This document shows, one piece after another, positions 35,212 through 41,822 of a DNA stretch of 44,630 nucleotides (position 1 is the stretch's first letter; every line of letters begins with the position of its first letter). The notes under the pieces are model-generated. The model was not told the origin of the DNA and searched no databases. It was given only the letters and a program-made list of their open reading frames with translations. The position numbers were made by a program, and so were the translations under genes. Source of the DNA: Pirellulales bacterium (lineage in GTDB: Bacteria > Planctomycetota > Planctomycetia > Pirellulales > JADZDJ01); the NCBI GenBank assembly GCA_035499655.1, contig DATJYL010000138.1, positions 1 through 44,630 of the forward strand, read 5' to 3'.

Positions 35212-36075
35212 TCATGACGACGGCCTGACAATGCGCCAATGGGCTGCGTCGAACACGGGGACAAAATCGTAAAGATCGATCTCGGAGGCATCAACAATAT
35301 CCCGAGATAAGCCGACTCCGATTAAATTACTACCCCCTTGCGTATCCTTGAGCACTTCGGCCAGTCGCTGGTTCGCGCGACGGCCCGGCAGACGAATGTT
35401 CCCCATGGCATGGCGCCACACGTCGCGGGCCATGCGGGCCTCGTCGTTCATGGCCCCTTCTTCGACAATTCTGCCGGCCAACCTCTCGACCAGCGCCCCT
35501 GCAAATAACACATCTTCCCGTGTGACGCGACCGCGGGTGCCGGCGCACAACAAATGAATCGGCCACTCGCCGGTCAACTTGCGCGACACCGCCGAAAAAT
35601 TCAAAAATGAGCCAATCAGCACTTGCTGCGAAGCGCTGCAAGCCATGAGCGCCTTGGTGCCATTGGTCGTCGTAAAGACGATCGACCGGCCGGCGACCAC
35701 TTGCGGGGTATATTCGCACGGGGAATTGCCCAGGTCAAAGCCGTCGATCGGCAGACCGCCCCGTTCCCCGCCCAATAACGGTTCAGGCTTTGCCGCACGC
35801 ATTGCAGGCATCGCGCTGGTTGTAGATCCTATCGTTTCCGCAGCGGCGGCAACCAGAATTTTCTCCGTCGCTGGGCGGCGTCGGCCCAACTCCGCGGCCC
35901 GATCTCGTGCCTGTTCGACTTCCGCACAAGCGATCACTTCCCGCGCCCCCGCGGCCAAAGCGGCGGTAATGGTTGTGCTCGCCCGCAGCACGTCGATCAC
36001 CACGACCACACCGGCGGCCAATTCCTCGGGAGTTGTGAGCGACGGCAGAAAATGAACCGACAACGTGCTATACAT
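35212..36075 (-). CDS. comB: 2-phosphosulfolactate phosphatase family protein
   Basis: ComB removes phosphate from 2-phosphosulfolactate, a step first known from coenzyme M synthesis. Bacterial members are widespread and many have untested substrates. The 287-aa protein has the family marks VVVIDVLRASTTITAALAAG, then GGERGGLPIDGFDLGNSPCE and YTPQVVAGRSIVFTTTNGTK. It also has LLCAGTRGRVTREDVLFAGA near the middle. No sulfolactate or coenzyme M genes surround it, so the physiological reaction here is uncertain. It is upstream of glyQS on the same strand, 69 bases away, and divergent from menG. Confidence 0.88.
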   Translation of the reverse strand: MYSTLSVHFLPSLTTPEELAAGVVVVIDVLRASTTITAALAAGAREVIACAEVEQARDRAAELGRRRPATEKILVAAAAETIGSTTSAMPAMRAAKPEPLLGGERGGLPIDGFDLGNSPCEYTPQVVAGRSIVFTTTNGTKALMACSASQQVLIGSFLNFSAVSRKLTGEWPIHLLCAGTRGRVTREDVLFAGALVERLAGRIVEEGAMNDEARMARDVWRHAMGNIRLPGRRANQRLAEVLKDTQGGSNLIGVGLSRDIVDASEIDLYDFVPVFDAAHWRIVRPSS

Positions 36076-36246
36076 GGGTCGTTAAAGAGCGGGCAGACGA
36101 TGATCAGGCAGGAGAAAAACGAATGATACGATTTTCGCTGTGGGTGAAAAACGGCCCCTGACTGTCGATCTGCAATCGGCTTACACTCTATAAATCATAC
36201 TGCGTAAACTGACGGTGGGCACGTCTCAGGCAGACAAACTGCGAAT

Positions 36247-36957
36247 ATGGCGGTAGATAAATCAGAAACTCGCGTGCGGCGGATGTTTGCGGAAATCGCT
36301 CTGCGTTACGATTTCCTCAATCATTTGCTGTCGTTTGGAGTCGATCGGCACTGGCGGCGGCAAACCGTCCGCCGTGTGCCGCTGCAAGGAACCGCGCCAG
36401 TGCTTGATTTATGCACCGGCACCGGCGATTTAGCCCTGGCCTATGCTCACCGGATGCCGCTGACGGGCAGCATTATTGGGACCGATTTCTGCCACGAAAT
36501 GCTAACGATCGGGCGCGATAAAGCCAGCCGCGCAGGTTATGACGGCAGACTGGCTTTCATCGAAGCCGATGCCCAACGGTTGCCATTTCCGGACGATCAA
36601 TTTCAAATTGTCTGCGTGGCGTTCGGGCTGCGAAACATCACGAACACCGATTTGGGCTTGCGCGAAATGGTGCGCGTGTGCCAGCCGGGGGGGCGCGTGG
36701 CTGTGCTGGAATTTTCGATGCCGCGGCTGCAGCCGGTGCGGGGACTCTATCGCTGGTTTTTTCGGCGCGTGCTGCCGAGGGTGGGACAGGCTGTATCCCG
36801 TAGTCCCTCGCGGGCCTACAATTACTTGCCGGAAAGCGTCGGCGAGTTTCCCGATGGCGAAGCTTTGTCCGCGCGCATGCAAACGGCGGGCTTGCACCGT
36901 GTAGAATTTTGGTCTTTGACCGGCGGCATTGCGACGCTGTATGTGGGGACGAAATAA
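36247..36957 (+). CDS. menG: Demethylmenaquinone methyltransferase (UbiE/MenG)
   Basis: Transfers a methyl group from S-adenosylmethionine to demethylmenaquinone, the last step of menaquinone synthesis. The 236-aa protein has the SAM-binding motif VLDLCTGTGDLALAY, then GTDFCHEMLTIGRDKA. UbiE-specific signatures are VAFGLRNITNTDLGLREMVR and a C-terminal SRAYNYLPESVGEFPDGEAL. With ubiX, ubiA and mqnE downstream it forms a menaquinone cluster, so a demethylmenaquinone substrate is favoured over a ubiquinone intermediate. The next gene starts 2 bases after its stop. Confidence 0.94.
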   Translation: MAVDKSETRVRRMFAEIALRYDFLNHLLSFGVDRHWRRQTVRRVPLQGTAPVLDLCTGTGDLALAYAHRMPLTGSIIGTDFCHEMLTIGRDKASRAGYDGRLAFIEADAQRLPFPDDQFQIVCVAFGLRNITNTDLGLREMVRVCQPGGRVAVLEFSMPRLQPVRGLYRWFFRRVLPRVGQAVSRSPSRAYNYLPESVGEFPDGEALSARMQTAGLHRVEFWSLTGGIATLYVGTK

Positions 36958-36959
36958 AT

Positions 36960-37577
36960 ATGCAACCTCTGGTTTTGGCCATCACGGGCGCTAGCGGAGT
37001 TGTTTATGGCGTGCGGCTGTTGGAAGTGCTCGTGGCGGCGGGGCGAGATGTGTTTTTGACGATCAGCCCGGCGGCGCAATTGGTGCTGGAAACCGAGTTG
37101 GGAATTAAGGTCGATTTGGCGCGGTTTTCGGCGGAGGAGTTGCTAAACCGCAAGCGATTGGAGGCGGCGACGATTGATCGGTATCAAAGGCAAATTCATT
37201 ATTGCCACTTTCAAGATCTCATGGCGCCGATTGCCAGCGGCTCGTTTCTCACCGACGGCATGGTAATTTGCCCTTGCTCAGGCAGCACGCTAGCGGCGGT
37301 TGCCCATGCCATGGGGAGCAATTTAATTCATCGCGCGGCCGAAGTGCATTTGAAAGAACGGCGGAAATTGATTTTAATGCCTCGCGAGATGCCACTGTCG
37401 CTGCCGCAGATCGACAACCTGCGCAAGGCTGCCGAAGCCGGCGCGGTGGTGTTGCCCGCCAGTCCTGGATTTTATCAGGGGCCAAAATCCGTGGACGACC
37501 TGGTCGATTTTGTGGTCGCGCGCATTTGCGACCAGTTGGGAGTCGAGCACCGGTTGACTAGGCGCTGGGGCGTTTAG
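36960..37577 (+). CDS. ubiX: Flavin prenyltransferase (UbiX family)
   Basis: Makes prenylated FMN, the cofactor of UbiD-type decarboxylases. The 205-aa protein starts MQPLVLAITGASGVVYGVRL, with the flavin-binding GASG. Other family motifs are SGSFLTDGMVICPCSGSTLA and RRKLILMPREMPLSLPQIDN. In the futalosine pathway the UbiX/UbiD-like pair (MqnM/MqnL) removes a carboxylate from the naphthoate ring after prenylation; this protein is the candidate MqnM. No UbiD is present in the window. The start codon overlaps nothing but follows menG by only 2 bases, which indicates co-transcription. Confidence 0.93.
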   Translation: MQPLVLAITGASGVVYGVRLLEVLVAAGRDVFLTISPAAQLVLETELGIKVDLARFSAEELLNRKRLEAATIDRYQRQIHYCHFQDLMAPIASGSFLTDGMVICPCSGSTLAAVAHAMGSNLIHRAAEVHLKERRKLILMPREMPLSLPQIDNLRKAAEAGAVVLPASPGFYQGPKSVDDLVDFVVARICDQLGVEHRLTRRWGV

Positions 37578-37578
37578 A

Positions 37579-37658
37579 AGCGATTAGCAACTAGCAGCTA
37601 GCCGGCAGAAGGCTGGCTACTTCGCTTAGCTAATCGCTAGTTGCTAGTCGCTAATTGC
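37579..37658. repeat. Hairpin-forming TAGCAACTAGC repeat between ubiX and ubiA
   Basis: TAGCAACTAGC (37585-37595) is exactly complementary to GCTAGTTGCTA (37636-37646). AGCGATTAGC (37579-37588) can also pair with GCTAATCGCT (37629-37638). Short units of the form TAGC-A/G-A-x-TAGC recur across the block, so several foldings compete. It is related to the block between the 49-aa gene and hppA. It lies within a probable operon, so it might weaken or modulate read-through. Confidence 0.7.
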
Positions 37659-37665
37659 TTTCCCG

Positions 37666-38688
37666 ATGTTGACTCGCATTCGTCATATTTTGGAGATGAT
37701 CCGCTTCAGCCACACGCTGTTTGCGCTGCCGTTTGCGCTGCTGGCAACATTGTTGGCTTGCCGGCTGTTGGGGGCGGAAGCGGCAATTAAACGAGAGGCA
37801 ATTGCCACTTATGCAACTCCGGTTCACATCATTCTACCCGACGAATTAAAGCTCGCCGATTTGCGACCGCTCCTTCACGAATTTCCGGCAGCTTGCCGGC
37901 CAGAGTTTATCTGGCCGTGGATGCGAATTCTCGGCGTGATTTTGTGCATGGTGGCGGGGCGCAGCGCGGCGATGGCGTTCAACCGGCTGGCCGATCGGAA
38001 AATTGACGCCCTCAACCCGCGCACGGCGCAGCGGCATTTACCGAGCGGCGTGTTAAGTGTCGGCAGCGTGGCGGCATTTGCGGCGGTGAGCTCGGCGGCA
38101 TTCATCGCTAGCACGCTGTTGTTTCTGCCGAATCGGTTGCCGCTGTATCTGGCCGTGCCGATGTTGCTGTTTTTGCTCGGCTACAGTTACACCAAGCGGT
38201 TCACCATGCTGGCGCACTTTTGGCTGGGCGGCGCGCTGGGGCTGGCGCCGATCATGGCTTGGATTGCCATTCGTGGTGAAAATGTAATGGCAAACTTTTG
38301 GGATTTGTTGCCGGTGATTGTGCTGGGAGGGGCGGTGAAAATGTGGGTGGCGGGGTTCGATATCATTTACGCTTGCCAAGATGTCGAGTTCGACCGTGCT
38401 CAAAATCTGCACAGCATTCCCGCGCGGTGGGGCGTTAAACGGGCCTTGGACATGGCGGCTACCTGTCACTTGCTGATGGTGGTCCTTCTCTTGGCGCTGC
38501 CGCTGGTTTATCCTTTGATAGGCTGGCTATGGTGGGTCGGCGTGGCGGCCATCGCCGTGCTGCTGGTTTACGAACATCGACTGGTGACGCCCGACGATTT
38601 AGCCCGCGTGAATATGGCGTTTTTCAACGTGAACGCCGTGGTCAGCGTGGGATTGCTGATTGTCGGTGCGGCCGCAATGTGGGTGTAA
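37666..38688 (+). CDS. ubiA: UbiA-family prenyltransferase, probable MqnP
   Basis: Attaches a polyprenyl chain to an aromatic acid in the inner membrane. The 340-aa protein has about nine hydrophobic helices. The first Asp-rich motif is NRLADRKIDALNPRT and the second is IIYACQDVEFDRAQNLHSIP, both Mg-pyrophosphate sites. FSHTLFALPFALLATLLA near the start is typical of the bacterial MqnP/UbiA group. Residues ~36-80 form an insertion (AIKREAIATYATPVHIILPD and onward) between the first two helices that is longer than in E. coli UbiA. Neighbouring menG, ubiX and mqnE argue for the futalosine pathway. Confidence 0.92.
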   Translation: MLTRIRHILEMIRFSHTLFALPFALLATLLACRLLGAEAAIKREAIATYATPVHIILPDELKLADLRPLLHEFPAACRPEFIWPWMRILGVILCMVAGRSAAMAFNRLADRKIDALNPRTAQRHLPSGVLSVGSVAAFAAVSSAAFIASTLLFLPNRLPLYLAVPMLLFLLGYSYTKRFTMLAHFWLGGALGLAPIMAWIAIRGENVMANFWDLLPVIVLGGAVKMWVAGFDIIYACQDVEFDRAQNLHSIPARWGVKRALDMAATCHLLMVVLLLALPLVYPLIGWLWWVGVAAIAVLLVYEHRLVTPDDLARVNMAFFNVNAVVSVGLLIVGAAAMWV

Positions 38689-38704
38689 GTACCTTAATTC
38701 ATTT

Positions 38705-39106
38705 ATGAAATTATTCATCAAAATTGTTGCTGGCATATTGGCGCTTGGGGGTTGTGGCTGGGGAATACTGTGTTCCGCTTTTGTATTTGCAAACGGAATA
38801 GCGTTCTTGGTATTTGCACCAGGCTATCTGGTAACCCTGGGTTATATCGTTCGGCTTTTCACGTTTCCAAAAATTGGAATACGAATAGCGATTTGGGGTC
38901 TATCAGCGACGGTGCAACTTTGTTGGCTAGCCACGATGGGAATGGCTACTGTAGTGGATCTCACCAATAACCGGTCTACTGGAGTAATACCTCTAATTTG
39001 GTGGCTTTTCTCTTTCTTTGCTTCGATAATCTGCCTTTTCCTAGACGTCTTCTACGTTGAGTCTAATAGGGCAGAGATTTCTCGCGATCAAATTTTATCG
39101 CATTAA
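38705..39106 (+). CDS. Small four-helix membrane protein, unknown
   Basis: A 133-aa hydrophobic protein, MKLFIKIVAGILALGGCGWG followed by further helices (VFAPGYLVTLGYIVRLFTFP, IAIWGLSATVQLCWLATMGM, LIWWLFSFFASIICLFLDVF) and a short charged tail. No family is recognised. It lies 16 bases after ubiA and two bases before mqnE on the same strand. By eye it is much richer in A/T and less like its neighbours in codon use, which suggests later arrival. No Shine-Dalgarno is visible. Confidence 0.6.
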   Translation: MKLFIKIVAGILALGGCGWGILCSAFVFANGIAFLVFAPGYLVTLGYIVRLFTFPKIGIRIAIWGLSATVQLCWLATMGMATVVDLTNNRSTGVIPLIWWLFSFFASIICLFLDVFYVESNRAEISRDQILSH

Positions 39107-39108
39107 TC

Positions 39109-40236
39109 ATGGAACAACCAAGCTTTAAAAAAATCTGCGCCAAAGTGGAGGCGGGCCAACGCCTGTCGCTGGAAGACGGCCTGATTCTGTATTCGCCCGA
39201 GACGCCATTGAACGAAGTCGGCGAGCTGGCCAACCTGGTGCGCGAACGGAAGAACGGCAACTATGCGTATTACAACATCAATGTGCATTTGAATCCGACG
39301 AATGTATGCGTGTACCGCTGCATTTTTTGCGCGTTTCGGTCCGATTTGCGCGAAGCCAAAGGCTATCGGATGAGCGACGAGCAGATTTTGTCCCGCGGCC
39401 AAGAAGCGATCGACGCCGGCTGCACCGAAATGCACATCGTGGGCGGGCTGCACCATCAGATGGACTTCGAGTGGTATTTGAATTTGGTCCGAATGCTGCA
39501 CGACCATTATCCGGCGCTGCATTTGAAGGCGTGGACGGCGGTAGAAATCAATTGGTTTACGCATCTCACCAACCGCAGTGTCCACCAGGTGCTGCAAGAA
39601 CTGAAAGATGCGGGCTTGGGCAGCCTGCCCGGCGGCGGGGCGGAAATTTTTCATCCCGAAGTGCGCGACCGCATTTGCGAACACAAGGCCGACGCCCACA
39701 ATTGGCTGGAAATTCATCGCACGTCCCACGAGTTAGGCCTGCGCAGCAATGCCACAATGCTATACGGGCATTTGGAGAACGCGTATCACCGGGTCGATCA
39801 TTTGCTGCGGCTGCGAGAACTGCAGGACGAAACCGGCGGATTTCAAACGTTCATTCCGCTGGCGTTTCATCCGGAAAACACGAAGCTGTCGCACATCAAA
39901 AAACCATCGGCCTTGATGGATTTGCGGACGATGGCCGTGAGCCGGTTGATGCTCGACAATTTCGATCACATCAAGGCCTACTGGATTATGCTCGGCCTGG
40001 GCACAGCACAAACGGCGCTGGCATACGGGGCCGACGATTTGGATGGCACCGTGCGGCACGAATTGATTTATCACGATGCCGGCGCCGTCACGCCGGAAGT
40101 GCTGTCGGTCGAGCAAATTCGCCGGATGATTGTGGAAGCCGGCCGCGAACCGGTGGAGCGCGACACGCTGTACCACCGTGTGGAGCGCAACGGAAACGCC
40201 TGGACCGCCGGCGAGCAAATTCTGGCGGCGCGGTAG
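39109..40236 (+). CDS. mqnE: Aminodeoxyfutalosine synthase (radical SAM)
   Basis: Joins 3-[(1-carboxyvinyl)oxy]benzoate with SAM to give aminodeoxyfutalosine, an early step of the futalosine route to menaquinone. The 375-aa protein has the 4Fe-4S radical-SAM motif C67-VYR-C71-IF-C74 in LNPTNVCVYRCIFCAF. Further MqnE marks are GLGSLPGGGAEIFHPEVRDR and TFIPLAFHPENTKLSHIKKP. Its place after menG-ubiX-ubiA is decisive for this paralogue over the related MqnC, which lies in the same family. MqnA, MqnC and MqnD are not in the window. Confidence 0.93.
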   Translation: MEQPSFKKICAKVEAGQRLSLEDGLILYSPETPLNEVGELANLVRERKNGNYAYYNINVHLNPTNVCVYRCIFCAFRSDLREAKGYRMSDEQILSRGQEAIDAGCTEMHIVGGLHHQMDFEWYLNLVRMLHDHYPALHLKAWTAVEINWFTHLTNRSVHQVLQELKDAGLGSLPGGGAEIFHPEVRDRICEHKADAHNWLEIHRTSHELGLRSNATMLYGHLENAYHRVDHLLRLRELQDETGGFQTFIPLAFHPENTKLSHIKKPSALMDLRTMAVSRLMLDNFDHIKAYWIMLGLGTAQTALAYGADDLDGTVRHELIYHDAGAVTPEVLSVEQIRRMIVEAGREPVERDTLYHRVERNGNAWTAGEQILAAR

Positions 40237-40363
40237 GGCTGCAAGGAGGGAGCGGCGCGCATTTTCTTTGTTACACAGCCGTGACACTGCGCCCTGCAGC
40301 GATTTGATAGAATCGGTTGGATAAAAACACCAACGCCAGGACACATTTGGAAAGGGCTTTGCC

Positions 40364-41797
40364 ATGAGCCGTTATCCACAGTATGCGAAGATATTTGTGG
40401 TAGGCTCGGCGTTCTTTTGGTTTGCCTGTGCGCGGCACTACGCACAGGCAGCCGATACTGGGTCGCAAAATTTTAGCGACAAGCTTGTGGTTCACGAATG
40501 GGGCACTTTCACGTCGCTGGAAGACGAAACGGGCCGGTCGCTGGGTGGCATCAATGTCGATGACGAGCCGGCGCCGCCGTTTGTGCATCAGGTGATGCAG
40601 TCGTATGCGCTGGTTCCGCAGTATCAAGACTTTTCACGGCAATTGATGCAAGGCGCTCCGGCGCAATATCCGTACGTGACTATACGGCTGGAAACGCCAG
40701 TGATGTATTTCTATCCCCCAAAATCGCAGACAGGGCCGCTGGATGTCGACGTGAAGGTGGAATTTCAAGGCGGCTGGCTGACGCAGTTCTATCCGGCGGC
40801 TCAGACCGACACGCCGCAGCCGAAAATGTTGGTCGATTTGGAAAAGACCGTCCTCACCCATGACACTCGTAGTTGTTTGGAGTGGAACCATTTGCAAGTG
40901 GGCACAACCGGCATCGGCCCGGAAACTGATGAAGCGGTGTGGCTAACGCCCCGGAATGTGCCGGCCGCCAATGTGACCACCAGCGACGGCGAAAGCGAGC
41001 GGTATTTGTTTTATCGCGGCGTGGGGCACATCGAATCGCAGCTCGCAGTCAGTTCCGATGCTCAGCGCGGCACTTTGAAGTTGCAACCACGGTTTGGGGA
41101 GTTGTTGGAGGCGAACACGCCGCCGGTGATCCGCTATCTGTGGCTGGTGAAAATCAACGATAGCGGAGCAGCAGCATTTCGAAAGCTGGATCCGATTAAA
41201 GTTACGGGCATTGGCAATAAACCGGAGGTGACCGTTCCCGGTGATTTTTCGCCGGCCGACTTCGCACCGGAAAATTTGGCCCGTTTGCAACAGGAAATGC
41301 ACATGGCGCTGGTGGCCGAAGGGCTGTTCGACGAAGAAGCCACGGCAATGCTGAAAACGTGGGAATACTCGTACTTTCGTAGCGGCGGCTGGCGACTGTT
41401 CTTCATCGTGCCGAAAGGTTGGACCCAGCATTATTTGCCTCTGACACTTTCACAGCCAGCGGAAATTACGCGCGTGATGATGGGCCGCATTGAACTGATT
41501 AGCCCGGAACAACGCAAATTGCTCGGCCAATTGGGAACTTCTCAAATTAGCGATGCGAGTTGGGTCCGATCGATTCCGCCCTCGCCTGCGGCAACAAAAT
41601 TCTTCTCCGGTCATAGTAACTTCGGCGATTTGGGCGTGCCCATTCCGGCCGATTATCAACTCTATTTGGCGCTGGGCCGATTTCGCAATGCACTGCTTGT
41701 TGATGAGGAAGCGCGGCGGCCTTGTCCAGCGCTGGAGAAGTTCATCGCCAATTACGATTTAGCGCCGTTTAAAGTTTCGGCGGCCAAAGATAACTAA
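40364..41797 (+). CDS. Exported protein of unknown function
   Basis: A 477-aa protein. The N-terminus MSRYPQYAKIFVVGSAFFWF leads to CARHYAQAAD, a probable signal peptide. The start of the mature part, VVHEWGTFTSLEDETGRSLG, is a segment seen in uncharacterised secreted proteins of planctomycetes and related phyla, as far as I recall. The body has alternating beta-like stretches (YPYVTIRLETPVMYFYPPKS, LDVDVKVEFQGGWLTQFYPA) and a later helical part. No catalytic motif was recognised. The gene stands alone between mqnE and recG, which is convergent with it. Confidence 0.7.
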   Translation: MSRYPQYAKIFVVGSAFFWFACARHYAQAADTGSQNFSDKLVVHEWGTFTSLEDETGRSLGGINVDDEPAPPFVHQVMQSYALVPQYQDFSRQLMQGAPAQYPYVTIRLETPVMYFYPPKSQTGPLDVDVKVEFQGGWLTQFYPAAQTDTPQPKMLVDLEKTVLTHDTRSCLEWNHLQVGTTGIGPETDEAVWLTPRNVPAANVTTSDGESERYLFYRGVGHIESQLAVSSDAQRGTLKLQPRFGELLEANTPPVIRYLWLVKINDSGAAAFRKLDPIKVTGIGNKPEVTVPGDFSPADFAPENLARLQQEMHMALVAEGLFDEEATAMLKTWEYSYFRSGGWRLFFIVPKGWTQHYLPLTLSQPAEITRVMMGRIELISPEQRKLLGQLGTSQISDASWVRSIPPSPAATKFFSGHSNFGDLGVPIPADYQLYLALGRFRNALLVDEEARRPCPALEKFIANYDLAPFKVSAAKDN

Positions 41798-41822
41798 AAA
41801 GCTAACTAAGCGGCGCTCGGCC

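Noticed and set aside
34174-35217. Long plus-strand ORF opposite glyQS (347 codons)
   Set aside because: Antisense shadow of a well-supported synthetase; composition follows from GC-rich third positions of the true gene.
36188-36193. TATAAA upstream of menG as a promoter
   Set aside because: No acceptable -35 hexamer lies 16-18 bases upstream, so it was not listed as a feature.
36985-36995. GCTAGCGG in ubiX as a further PSASGL element
   Set aside because: It encodes part of the conserved GASG flavin motif and lacks the flanks of the element, so it is a coincidence of codon choice.
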